This document shows positions 53,225 through 61,834 of a stretch of DNA of 64,000 bases, one piece after another. This DNA comes from Roseiflexus sp034432635 (GTDB lineage Bacteria > Chloroflexota > Chloroflexia > Chloroflexales > Roseiflexaceae), in assembly GCA_034432635.1 (NCBI GenBank), contig DAOUBK010000071.1, positions 80,928-144,927 on the forward strand. The letters are read 5' to 3'. A program made the position numbers and the translations under genes. Position 1 is the first letter of the stretch. Each line of letters begins with the position of its first letter. The notes under the pieces are model-generated. The model was not told the DNA's origin. It did no database searches and saw only the letters and a list, made by a program, of their open reading frames with translations.

Positions 53225-54062
53225 ACTGCTACCGTCGCTGCGCTGCCCGGCATGCGCCGCGGCGCTCGATCTGTGCGACCGACGCTGTGATGCCGGGAGC
53301 GAGATCGTCTCCGGCACGCTGCACTGCGGATGTGGCGCTGTCTATCCCATTCGTGACGGAATCGCTGATTTTCTCGGTCCACCCCGACCACCTACGATTG
53401 CGCAACTCACCAATGAGCTGCCTGCGACTGCCTGGGCATACGAGCGCCTCTGGCGTCCATTCGCGCTCACGTTGCTGAGTGGCGAGTCGTTTTCGTACCA
53501 GCGCGAACTGGCGCTGGTGACCGATTGGGTTGGTGCAGTGCGCGGAGGACTGGTGATCGATGTTGCTTGTTCAAATGGCTTATATGCGCGCGCGCTGGCG
53601 CGGGCAATGCTCCCGTCCAACGGTTACGTCGCCGGGATCGATCACGCGCTGCCTATGCTGCGTGAGGCGCGCCAGCGCGCGCGCGCCGCTGGGGTGCGGG
53701 TATCGTACCTGCGCGCTTCGGCGCAGGCGTTGCCGTTTGCCAGCAGCGCTGCGCAGGGGGTGACAATTGGTGGCTCGCTCAATGAAATTGGTGATCTCGC
53801 TACCTGCCTCGGTGAGGTGCACCGTGTGCTGACTGAGGATGGTCGCTTTGTGGCGATGACGCTGCTTGCGGCGCAGGGAGTGGTTGGGCGTGTGGTGCAA
53901 ATGGCGATGGCGCCTGGCGGTATTGTGTTCTGGTCGCGCGAGGAGTTGCTGACCCGGTTTCGCACTGCTGGTCTGCGCCCGGAACACGATGAACAGTACG
54001 GCATCGTGATCTTTACACGCTGCATCAAGGCGATCAATGGGGCTGGGGTGCGCACCGGTTGA
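53214..54062 (+). CDS. SAM-dependent methyltransferase with Trm112-like zinc motif
   Basis: 282 residues. N-terminal LRCPACAAALDLC ... LHCGCGAVYPI (CxxC pair) zinc-ribbon, as in RlmA or UbiE-like enzymes, and a class I methyltransferase fold: VIDVACSNGLYARALARAML (motif I), VAGIDHALPML (motif II), EIGDLATCLGEVHRVLTEDG. Substrate unknown; quinone or pigment methylation is possible. Overlaps DUF309. Confidence 0.88.
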   Translation: MYAELLPSLRCPACAAALDLCDRRCDAGSEIVSGTLHCGCGAVYPIRDGIADFLGPPRPPTIAQLTNELPATAWAYERLWRPFALTLLSGESFSYQRELALVTDWVGAVRGGLVIDVACSNGLYARALARAMLPSNGYVAGIDHALPMLREARQRARAAGVRVSYLRASAQALPFASSAAQGVTIGGSLNEIGDLATCLGEVHRVLTEDGRFVAMTLLAAQGVVGRVVQMAMAPGGIVFWSREELLTRFRTAGLRPEHDEQYGIVIFTRCIKAINGAGVRTG

Positions 54063-54120
54063 TGGCGTTGATCCGGCTGTACCTGCCCGGAGCGCTCGTC
54101 ACGATGAAATGAGGTTGTAG

Positions 54121-55008
54121 ATGGCGAAAGCGACGCTACTGTTCATCGGGACTGATGAGGGACTGGTGCTGCTCAGCGATCCGGCTGCTCAGGGTCGCTG
54201 GTTGCGCAGTGCGCATCAGTTGCGGGACAACGTCGTGCAATCGGTATGGGTCGATCCATCCAACCCGTTGATTGTTCTCGCGATTGCTGACAGGCATGTG
54301 CTGCGCAGCAGCGATGGCGGTCAAACCTGGCAAACAGTTCGGATCGCAAGCGATCTGACTGCAACTGCCGCTCTGTACGGCGATCCACGTCGTTCGGCGC
54401 TTGTGTATCTCTTGGCGGACAACTTTCTGTTCGAGAGTCGTGATACTGGCGTAACCTGGCGCGCGGTGACGCTACCCAGACAGTGTACCGGATATGCCAT
54501 CGATGGCAACGGGCGACTTATGGTTGCAGCGGGTAGTCAGGTGCTCGTTGACGGCGATCAGAGTGCGCAATGGACACTGCTGGGTTCGCCTTTGCCCGGT
54601 GTCATTCGTATGCTGGTAACGCCTCCAGGAGGCGCGGGTGCGCTCTGCGCGCTTGCCGGCGGGGAGGTGTATGCCTGGGCACAGGAAGCCTGGCGTCGTA
54701 TCGATGGTCTTCCGGGTGAGGCAGCAGTTTGCACTGTGCTGGCGGGCGCCACGCCAACACTGCTGGCAGCTCTGACAGACGGCGGCATTGTGCGTGGTAC
54801 GCTACACGTCTGGGAACCGGCAATTGTGACGCTTCCCTGGGAGAGCGCCACAACCCTTCTGTCTCCCGCCGGGTATCACATGGATACTGTGTTTGCTTCG
54901 TCTGCCCACGGAGATGTTGCGGTCAGCCGGGATCGTGGTCGATCCTGGACGGTGGTGCGCCGTGGCCTAGCAGCAGTGCGGAGTATGTCCGCCGCCCGAC
55001 TCGCGTAA
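54121..55008 (+). CDS. BNR/sortilin-like beta-propeller protein
   Basis: 295 residues with repeated blades of the type SSDGGQTWQTV, ESRDTGVTWRAVTLP and SRDRGRSWTVVR (Asp-box motifs SxDxGxTW). No signal peptide; about five to six blades, probably a full small propeller. Binding partner unknown. Last gene of the run starting at 49.5 kb; 57 bases after the methyltransferase. Confidence 0.82.
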   Translation: MAKATLLFIGTDEGLVLLSDPAAQGRWLRSAHQLRDNVVQSVWVDPSNPLIVLAIADRHVLRSSDGGQTWQTVRIASDLTATAALYGDPRRSALVYLLADNFLFESRDTGVTWRAVTLPRQCTGYAIDGNGRLMVAAGSQVLVDGDQSAQWTLLGSPLPGVIRMLVTPPGGAGALCALAGGEVYAWAQEAWRRIDGLPGEAAVCTVLAGATPTLLAALTDGGIVRGTLHVWEPAIVTLPWESATTLLSPAGYHMDTVFASSAHGDVAVSRDRGRSWTVVRRGLAAVRSMSAARLA

Positions 55009-55114
55009 CACTGCAATGTTGCTGTGCAAGGCTTTGACAAGAGGTGTGCGTTGTGCTACTCTACAGTCTGGAAAGAATCAGAAAACTTAACAATTATCGG
55101 GGGCTGATACAGCA

Positions 55115-56074
55115 ATGGCGCAACCTCCATCGCTTGGGCAGCTGTCGACCGCGCCCGTTTTCAACACCAAAGCAGTTGCGCGCGAAACCGGCGTACCGCC
55201 CGACACATTTCGTGCCTGGGAGCGGCGCTACGGTATTCCGTGCCCGCAGCGCACGCCAGGTGGTCATCGCTTGTACTCAGAGCGTGACATCGCCATCATC
55301 CGCTGGTTGCGTGATCGCACTGCGGAAGGGGTGAATATCAGTCATGCCATCATGCTGCTCACCAGTGTGACCGACCAACCGCCGTCACATGTCGAGATCG
55401 ATGCAACGCGGTCCATCGATCAGATGGCGGAGGAACTCATTACTGCGCTGACAACATTCGACGCGCAGAGTGCCGAACGTGTGGTTTCCGAAGCATTCGC
55501 GCTCTATCCATTCGAGAAGGTGTTGCTGGAACTCATTCAACCGACGATGGTCGAAGTCGGTGAGCGCTGGCATCGTGGCGAGATCAATGTCGCGGCAGAG
55601 CACTTTGCAACCGAGTTCGTGCGGCGCAAGCTGGCAAGTCTGCTGAATGTGTTCGAGAACCAGGTGCAACGCGATACGATCGTGGTGGGGTGCGCCCCAC
55701 AGGAATTGCACGACGTGGGCATCATGTTCGCCAGTCTTTTCCTGGTGCGGCGCGGCTGGCACGTTGTGTACCTGGGGGCGCAGGTACCGCTTGCCGACCT
55801 GCTCGAAACTATTCGTAAGGTCAAACCGAAGCTTGTCTGTCTCTCGGCATCGACACTCGAAACGGCGATGAATCTCCTCAAAGTGGCGCGGGCAGTTCGG
55901 CACGAGTTTCCAGACGTGCATTTCGGATATGGTGGGCGGATTTTCAATGTCAACCCGGAACTCTGCGCAGCCATTCCGGGCGTCTTTCTCGGACAGGATG
56001 CACGTGAACTGGTTGAAACCGTCAGTACGCTCATGTTGAGTAATGGTACATCCACTCCCCCTCAACGCTCGTAG
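55115..56074 (+). CDS. CarH-like B12-dependent photoreceptor MerR regulator
   Basis: 319 residues. N-terminal MerR helix-turn-helix (FNTKAVARETGVPPDTFRAW, ERRYGIPCPQRTPGGHRLY), helical cobalamin-cap domain with RWHRGEINVAAEHFA (Trp152-x9-Glu162-His163, the light-sensing W-x9-EH motif), and B12-binding Rossmann domain with ELHDVG (lower ligand His199 in ExHxxG). Such proteins repress carotenoid genes in the dark as adenosyl-B12 tetramers and release DNA on illumination. The next gene is phytoene synthase. Starts 106 bases after the propeller gene. Confidence 0.93.
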   Translation: MAQPPSLGQLSTAPVFNTKAVARETGVPPDTFRAWERRYGIPCPQRTPGGHRLYSERDIAIIRWLRDRTAEGVNISHAIMLLTSVTDQPPSHVEIDATRSIDQMAEELITALTTFDAQSAERVVSEAFALYPFEKVLLELIQPTMVEVGERWHRGEINVAAEHFATEFVRRKLASLLNVFENQVQRDTIVVGCAPQELHDVGIMFASLFLVRRGWHVVYLGAQVPLADLLETIRKVKPKLVCLSASTLETAMNLLKVARAVRHEFPDVHFGYGGRIFNVNPELCAAIPGVFLGQDARELVETVSTLMLSNGTSTPPQRS

Positions 56075-56117
56075 ATGTCGATAGAGCGTTCCTGACAGCG
56101 ACAAACGCAAATAGCGC

Positions 56118-56123
56118 TATAAT
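56118..56123 (+). promoter_or_regulatory. -10 element ahead of crtB
   Basis: TATAAT at 56118-56123; CTGACA lies 20 bases upstream. Starts about 215 bases before the crtB ATG, leaving a long leader. Confidence 0.4.
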
Positions 56124-56170
56124 GTCGCGTAGAATACGTTGCCCTGAGTGAACAACCAACCAGCACGCCA

Positions 56171-56216
56171 CGGCAAGGTGTGCGCGTGTCTCTGGTCCGA
56201 CGGCAAAGTGTGCCTG
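56171..56216. repeat. 13-base direct repeat 30 bases apart, operator candidate
   Basis: CGGCAAGGTGTGCGCG (from 56171) and CGGCAAAGTGTGCCTG (from 56201) share CGGCAARGTGTGC and are exactly 30 bases apart, about three helical turns. They lie between the CarH-like gene and crtB. Confidence 0.4.
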
Positions 56217-56348
56217 CGAACACTGCACGTAGCATGCGCTGCGGGCAGTGTTCATCTGGCGCTAGCTCTGAACGCGCGTCGTATGACCGGCAGTGCCTGT
56301 AACCGGGCAGCGCATGATAGAGGCAAGATTACCTGCACGCGAGGGGTC

Positions 56349-57362
56349 ATGGCATCGCTTCAGCATTCTGCCAGCATACCGGTTCGGGCATTTGGCGAGC
56401 GCGAGGTGCCAATCCGCGATGCCGCAGCCCTGCTCGCCGGTCTGCGTCATCTGGTCGAACCGGATGAGATCGGGCTGGACAAGCATCCTCGCGATGCACT
56501 CCCGCCCTTGTCACTTGACTCAGCCTATCGTCAGTGCGTCGAAATCACACGCCTCAATTCGCGCAGTTTCTATCTGAGTTCGCAACTGCTGCCGTTCGAG
56601 AAGCGCATGGCGGTGCGGGCGCTCTATGCGTTCTGCCGCACTAGCGATGATACGGTTGATCGCACGACCGACGACCCGGCACGTGCGCTGGCGCAATGGG
56701 TAGCACGCGTGCATGCACCGCATCCGCCCGCCGACCATCCGGTGCTGCTGGCATGGGACGATACGGTGCGACGGTATGCCATTCCACAATCTCTTGTCGA
56801 TGAATTGCTCGCCGGTATTGCGATGGATCTGACCATCCATCGGTATGAGACGTTCGATGATCTCTGGCTCTATTGCTACCGCGTTGCATCGGTTGTTGGC
56901 CTGCTCTCGATGCACATCATCGGTCATCGTGACGGCGCTGCTCCCTATGCGGTGAAATTAGGCGTTGCGCTTCAATTGACGAATATTCTGCGCGATGTCG
57001 GTGAGGATGCTCGGCGTGGTCGCATCTATCTGCCACAGGAAGATTTGCGGCGCTTTGATCTGACCGATGAAGATATTCTTCAGGGGCGGCGCGACGAGCG
57101 TTTCCGTGCTTTGATGCGCTTCGAGATCGAACGTACCCACGCGCTGTACGATGAAGCCTGGCCCGGTATTGCCCTGCTCGATCCAGATGGTCGCATGGCG
57201 ATCGCGGCGGCAGCGGAGATTTATCGCGGTATCCTGCCGCGTATCGTCGCGAATGACTACGATGTATTCCAGAGACGCGCCTATGTTCCGCTCCTGGGCA
57301 AACTGACTATCCTCTGGCGCACGTCCCGTAAACTCAATCGCCTGATCAGGGATAGCCAGTAG
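56349..57362 (+). CDS. crtB: phytoene/squalene synthase family protein
   Basis: 337 residues, head-to-head prenyl synthase. First Asp motif in FCRTSDDTVD (Asp100, Asp101, Asp104) and second in LTNILRDVGEDARRGRIYLP (Asp216, Asp220). SRSFYLSSQLLPFEKRMAVR is the CrtB-type substrate block. Makes phytoene from two geranylgeranyl diphosphates, the first carotenoid step. ATG at 56349 chosen over upstream in-frame starts because similarity begins near residue 55; RBS GCGAGGGGTC. Confidence 0.93.
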   Translation: MASLQHSASIPVRAFGEREVPIRDAAALLAGLRHLVEPDEIGLDKHPRDALPPLSLDSAYRQCVEITRLNSRSFYLSSQLLPFEKRMAVRALYAFCRTSDDTVDRTTDDPARALAQWVARVHAPHPPADHPVLLAWDDTVRRYAIPQSLVDELLAGIAMDLTIHRYETFDDLWLYCYRVASVVGLLSMHIIGHRDGAAPYAVKLGVALQLTNILRDVGEDARRGRIYLPQEDLRRFDLTDEDILQGRRDERFRALMRFEIERTHALYDEAWPGIALLDPDGRMAIAAAAEIYRGILPRIVANDYDVFQRRAYVPLLGKLTILWRTSRKLNRLIRDSQ

Positions 57363-57463
57363 TCGGTTCGCTCCATACCGACCGGCATCAATGTTCCGCC
57401 CATCCCTGGATTTCACGGTTGCGTCGCTGTAACCGGTGCTGTGCACGCGCGTGCACCATTGGC

Positions 57464-57469
57464 TATAAT
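57464..57469 (+). promoter_or_regulatory. -10 element of the epimerase gene
   Basis: TATAAT at 57464-57469, 45 bases before the ATG at 57515; no good -35. Confidence 0.4.
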
Positions 57470-57514
57470 ACATTATTGCTGACCGGTGTTCCGGCAGCGT
57501 CTGGAAAGGTGGAC

Positions 57515-58447
57515 ATGTCGGCACAGAGATCAGTTCTTGTGACCGGTGCGACCGGTCTGATCGGCAAGGCGCTCTGCCGCCGCTTGATTGCACGCGGCGA
57601 CCGTGTGGTGGTGTTTAGCCGCAATCCTGTGACGGCACGCGCCATCTTGCCCGGCGCTGCGCAGTATATCGCCTGGAATGCCAGACCCGGCGATTGGGAA
57701 ACAACACTGGAGGCCGTCGATGCGGTTGTGCATCTGGCAGGTGCGTCGATTGCCGGTCGCCGCTGGACGCCAGCCTACAAGCGCGAAATCCTCGAGAGTC
57801 GCACCCTCAGCACACGTGCGCTGGTCGATGCCATGGCGCGCGCCCGGCAACATCCGTCGGTGTTTGTGTGCGCCTCCGGTATCGACTACTATGGTCCACA
57901 CGGTGATGAGCCGGTGGATGAGAACACTCCACCGGGACGCAATTTTCTTGCACAGGTGTGTGTGGCCTGGGAAGGGGAAGCGTGTCGCGCCGCCGACCTC
58001 GGTGTGCGCACAGTCATGATCCGCACCGGTATCGTCCTGGATCGACACGAGGGTGCGCTGGCGCGATTGCTGTTGCCATTTCGATTGTTCGTCGGCGGTC
58101 CCATCCTTCCAGGGACGCAGTGGTGGTCGTGGATCCATCTCGATGATGAGGTCGGTCTGATTCTGCGCTGCATTGACGACGAGCGCGCTAGTGGTCCGTT
58201 CAACGGTGTTGCACCAGAGCCACAGCGCAACCGCGATTTCAGTGCAACGCTGGGTCGGGTGCTTGGTCGACCGTCGTGGTTGCCGTTGCCCGGATTTGTG
58301 CTTCGTCTGATCCTCGGCGAAATGGGTCCTGCATTGCTCATCGAACGCCAGCGCGCCGTGCCGACGAAGGCACTGGCGCTTGGATATCAGTTTGCGTATC
58401 CGATGTTAGAACCGGCGTTGCGCGCAGCGCTTGCGCGTTCGTCGTAG
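57515..58447 (+). CDS. TIGR01777 (YfcH/SulA-like) NAD-dependent epimerase
   Basis: 310 residues, extended SDR. NAD motif VLVTGATGLIGKALC near the start, VHLAGASIAGRRWTPAYKRE and SSGIDYYGPHGDEP-like block (CASGIDYYGPHG) are family signatures; GTQWWSWIHLDDEVGLILRC and the C-terminal helical end match. Substrate unknown; members have been tied to cell-division control and sugar-nucleotide chemistry. Follows crtB with its own promoter; GGAAAGGTGGAC is the ribosome site. Confidence 0.92.
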   Translation: MSAQRSVLVTGATGLIGKALCRRLIARGDRVVVFSRNPVTARAILPGAAQYIAWNARPGDWETTLEAVDAVVHLAGASIAGRRWTPAYKREILESRTLSTRALVDAMARARQHPSVFVCASGIDYYGPHGDEPVDENTPPGRNFLAQVCVAWEGEACRAADLGVRTVMIRTGIVLDRHEGALARLLLPFRLFVGGPILPGTQWWSWIHLDDEVGLILRCIDDERASGPFNGVAPEPQRNRDFSATLGRVLGRPSWLPLPGFVLRLILGEMGPALLIERQRAVPTKALALGYQFAYPMLEPALRAALARSS

Positions 58448-58456
58448 GAGATAAGC

Positions 58457-59716
58457 ATGATGCGCCTCGCTCTGATGCTTGCCGCAGTGCTGGCAGCGCT
58501 CGTGATGACATCCGCGTGCGCGCTGCCAGCGGTTGAATTGCCTCGCCCGGTGGTCAACGATCCGACTACCGCGCCGACTGCCGTAGTGCAGACGCAGGCA
58601 ACTCCTCCGCCTGCCACGCTGTCGATGCCACCGGTCACATCCGTGCCGCTGCCCACACAGTCGCCAATCCCGACGCTCCCCCCGGAACTGACCAACCCGC
58701 TGGCGGCTGAACAGGAGGCGCTGATTGCCCTCTATCGGCGGGTGAACCCGGCAGTCGTCAGCATCGAAGTCGTCGCCGATCACCCTCCGGTCGGTGGAGC
58801 GCTGTTCAATGTTCCCATCAGCCAGGGGTCTGGCTTTCTCTTCGATGATCAGGGGCATATCGTCACCAACAATCACGTTGTTGAAAATGGAGCGAAGTTT
58901 CAGGTGCGCTTCTCCGACGGCACGATCCTGATGGCGCGCCTGATCGGCGGCGATCCGGGGAGTGATCTGGCAGTGCTGAAGGTGGATGAGCTGCCGCCGG
59001 GAACGGCGCCGTTGCCCCTGGCTGACTCCCGTACCGTTGAGGTTGGTCAGCGCGCAATTGCGATAGGAAATCCGTTTGGCTTGCGCAACACGCTGACGGT
59101 CGGCGTTGTCAGCGGTATCGGTCGCAGTCTCAGTGGTCCGGCAAGCAGCAGTGGCGGCAGGTTCCGTATTCCGAATATCATCCAGACCGATGCGGCCATC
59201 AATCCGGGCAATTCCGGCGGTCCGTTGCTCAACATCTACGGCGAGGTGATTGGCGTCAATACCGCCATCAGTAGCGGCTCAGGGTCGTTTGAGGGTGTCG
59301 GGTATGCGGTGCCTTCCAATGCGGTCAGTCGTGTAGTTCCGGCGCTCATCCGCGACGGGCGTTACGATCATCCGTGGATGGGGATTGGTATGCGTGATGT
59401 TGATCCGATCCTGGCAGAGCAGTTAGGTTTGCCGGTGCGTCAGGGCGTGTTGATCACCGAAGTCGTGCCCGATAGCCCGGCGGCGCGTGCTGGATTGCGC
59501 AGCGGCTCGCAGGTGGTGACGATCGGCGGCCGCGAGGTACGGGTCGGTGGTGATGTTATCGTCGCTATCAATGCGCAACTGGTGCGCGACAGTGAAGAAC
59601 TCGTCAGTTACCTGGAACTCGAAACCTCGGTCGGCGATACCGTGGTGATGACGGTGCAACGCGGCGACCGCCAGGAACAGGTCGAGATGACCCTCGGCGC
59701 CCGTCCGCGTGAGTGA
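58457..59716 (+). CDS. HtrA/DegP-type serine protease lipoprotein
   Basis: 419 residues. Lipoprotein signal MMRLALMLAAVLAALVMTSA then Cys (lipobox SAC), a Pro/Thr-rich linker, trypsin-like domain with His in NNHVVENG, Asp in GSDLAVLKVDE and Ser in GNSGGPLLN, and one PDZ domain (about 300-410, GVLITEVVPDSPAARAGLRS). Periplasm-face quality-control protease. Ten bases after the epimerase; meets aat tail-to-tail without gap. Confidence 0.95.
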   Translation: MMRLALMLAAVLAALVMTSACALPAVELPRPVVNDPTTAPTAVVQTQATPPPATLSMPPVTSVPLPTQSPIPTLPPELTNPLAAEQEALIALYRRVNPAVVSIEVVADHPPVGGALFNVPISQGSGFLFDDQGHIVTNNHVVENGAKFQVRFSDGTILMARLIGGDPGSDLAVLKVDELPPGTAPLPLADSRTVEVGQRAIAIGNPFGLRNTLTVGVVSGIGRSLSGPASSSGGRFRIPNIIQTDAAINPGNSGGPLLNIYGEVIGVNTAISSGSGSFEGVGYAVPSNAVSRVVPALIRDGRYDHPWMGIGMRDVDPILAEQLGLPVRQGVLITEVVPDSPAARAGLRSGSQVVTIGGREVRVGGDVIVAINAQLVRDSEELVSYLELETSVGDTVVMTVQRGDRQEQVEMTLGARPRE

Positions 59717-60310
59717 TTATGTCGGAACATCCCACGTTGCTTCTACCTGAAGCGCCTGCGCTAGGAGTTGTTTATAGGTGCGTCGTGGGATTTCGATGAG
59801 TCCAAACTGGAGCAGGTGCGGCGATCCGAGGAACTGAGAGTCGAGTAGCACATATCCGCCGCGCCGCAATCGCTCGACCAGGTGCACCAGTGCGACTTTG
59901 CTGGCGTCACGTTCGCGGCTGAACATGCTTTCGCCTGCGAACAACCCGCGAATGGCGACGCCATACAGTCCACCCACAAGTCGTCCGTCGCACCACGCCT
60001 CGACGCTATGCGCCAGCCCCATCCGGTGGAGCGTAGTGTAGGCTTCGATCATATCCTCCGAAATCCATGTGGTTTCGCGCCCTGGTGCAGGCTCGGCGCA
60101 TGCACGCATCACCTCGGTGAATGCGGTATCGGTGCGGATGGTGAATACGCCTTTGCGCACCGTGCGCGCCAGGCGATGCGGCACGTGAAAGGCGTCGAGT
60201 GGGAGAATAGCGCGTGGGTGCGGGTCGTACCACCTGATGACCCCACGCTCATCTGCCATAGGGAAAATGCCCTGACAGTACCCCGCAATCAGCATCTCTG
60301 GGGTGAGCAT
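59717..60310 (-). CDS. aat: leucyl/phenylalanyl-tRNA-protein transferase
   Basis: 197 residues. GVIRWYDPHPRAILPL, the GGLYGVAIRGLFAGESMFSR block and SKVALVHLVERLRRGGYVLL are signatures of Aat, which adds Leu/Phe to N-terminal Lys/Arg for ClpS/ClpAP degradation. Length normal. Start is 15 bases after the wHTH-AAA ATPase stop, so a two-gene unit is possible. Confidence 0.95.
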   Translation of the reverse strand: MLTPEMLIAGYCQGIFPMADERGVIRWYDPHPRAILPLDAFHVPHRLARTVRKGVFTIRTDTAFTEVMRACAEPAPGRETTWISEDMIEAYTTLHRMGLAHSVEAWCDGRLVGGLYGVAIRGLFAGESMFSRERDASKVALVHLVERLRRGGYVLLDSQFLGSPHLLQFGLIEIPRRTYKQLLAQALQVEATWDVPT

Positions 60311-60325
60311 AGCAGCGATGGCAGA

Positions 60326-61624
60326 TCACATTTCGACGAAGTATGATTTACACGCAGCAGCCAGCAGTTCGCGCGACATGGTTGGCGGTACGCCGAGGAA
60401 TCGGGCATAATCGATCACCTGATCGATCAGATCACGCGGATGTACCGAACGCAGTTCTAGGTTGCGGCGCGGATATTCCACTTCCAGTAGATAGCGCAAC
60501 CCATCGTCGCTGTAGGGTACATTCTTCGCCTTGCAGACGCGGCGCATGATCTCGCGGTACTCAGCCGGTGATGGGTTGCCGATCTCGATCTTGTAGCGGA
60601 TGCGGCGCAGGAATGCTTCATCGACCAGTTGCTTCGGCTCGATGTTGGTCGAGAAAATGATCAATTGATCGAACGGCACCTCGATCTTTTTGCCGGTGTG
60701 CAGCGTCAGGTAGTCAACACGCTTTTCAAGGGGCACAATCCAGCGGTTGAGCAGATCGCGCGGGCGCATTTGCTGGCGCCCGAAATCGTCGATCAGGAAC
60801 AACCCACCGTTGGCTTTCAATTGCAGTGGCGCTTCATAGAACTTGCTATACTCATCGTACTCAAGGTCGAGTGAGTCCATGTTCAGTTCGCCGCCGGCAA
60901 TCACCACCGGACGCTTCGAGAGCACCCAGCGCTGGTCGTAGAGGTGTTCCTGCCCCTGCGGCAGCGGACGGCGTTCGTGGTGGATTGGATCGAAGACGCG
61001 GATGATCTGCCCATCAACGATAATGGCATGAGGAATGGCAATTGAGTCGGAAAGCAGCCATGCAGTCGCCTCGGCAATCGATGTTTTGCCATTCCCGGCA
61101 TGACCAAAGAGGAAGATCGAACGACCAGAGTTAATAGCCGGACCTAACTGCATCAGTAGGGAATCGTTGAGCACCAGGTGGGCAAACGCCTCACGGATTG
61201 TCGCTTCGGTGACCATCAAGCCCTGAGTGGTGCATCGCCGCATCATTGCACTGTAATCGTGCAGGTTGACCGGTGCCGGTCCCAGATACTGCGTGCGCTC
61301 GCCGATCTCTTTGGCGCGGGTGATCCCTTTGGTCGTCGCCTGGTAACGGTACGCTTTTTCTCCTAGGCCGCTGCTCCCTTTCACTTCAGCCATCTGCTCG
61401 CGTCGCAGATAGTTCATTGCCTGGTCGAGAACGTTTTCCCACGGCAGGTGGAGCAGTTCCACCAGTTGTACGCCGGTCATCTCGCCGACAATGTAGAGGG
61501 CGCGGACGATCTGATCGGCAATGAAAGAGAAGGATAACCCGGTTGCTTCGATGCTGCGAGGTCGAGGCGGCAGCAGCGGTTTGTCGGTTTCCGCCGGTGC
61601 ATTTTGGGAGACCATCGGTTGCAT
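60326..61624 (-). CDS. AAA+ ATPase with winged-helix N-terminal domain
   Basis: 432 residues. About residues 28-110 look like a winged helix (QIVRALYIVGEMTGVQLVEL); then AAA+ with Walker A GHAGNGKTS, Walker B GGLFLIDDFGRQQ and arginine-bearing RDLLNRWIVPLEKRVDYLTL, FDQLIIFSTNIEPKQLVD. No obvious effector domain. ATG at 61624 has GCAGGGGAACA upstream; longer readings reach no ribosome site. Related ATPases in Chloroflexota often pair with type IV pilus-like or secretion genes, not visible here. Confidence 0.85.
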   Translation of the reverse strand: MQPMVSQNAPAETDKPLLPPRPRSIEATGLSFSFIADQIVRALYIVGEMTGVQLVELLHLPWENVLDQAMNYLRREQMAEVKGSSGLGEKAYRYQATTKGITRAKEIGERTQYLGPAPVNLHDYSAMMRRCTTQGLMVTEATIREAFAHLVLNDSLLMQLGPAINSGRSIFLFGHAGNGKTSIAEATAWLLSDSIAIPHAIIVDGQIIRVFDPIHHERRPLPQGQEHLYDQRWVLSKRPVVIAGGELNMDSLDLEYDEYSKFYEAPLQLKANGGLFLIDDFGRQQMRPRDLLNRWIVPLEKRVDYLTLHTGKKIEVPFDQLIIFSTNIEPKQLVDEAFLRRIRYKIEIGNPSPAEYREIMRRVCKAKNVPYSDDGLRYLLEVEYPRRNLELRSVHPRDLIDQVIDYARFLGVPPTMSRELLAAACKSYFVEM

Positions 61625-61800
61625 ACTGTTCCCCTGCGTTGAACGTGCCGGTATAGGCATCGAAAGTGAGCGTGTCAGTTGAGTCAGTATAGCATGCCCG
61701 GCAAGCGCCATGCATGCCGGTTTTCGCTGCGGCAAGGGAGACACGCAACATGCGTGCACCTCGCAAGAATTGCGCCTGCGTGTATGTTGACGGTATTGAG

Positions 61801-61829
61801 AGAGAAACGCTCCCCGGCGCCGGGGAGCG
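61801..61829 (-). terminator. palindromic terminator after the esterase gene
   Basis: Perfect 22-base palindrome at 61808-61829 (arms CGCTCCCCGGC/GCCGGGGAGCG) followed on the minus strand by GTTTCTCTCTC. It separates the esterase from the AAA ATPase. Confidence 0.6.
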
Positions 61830-61834
61830 CCGCT

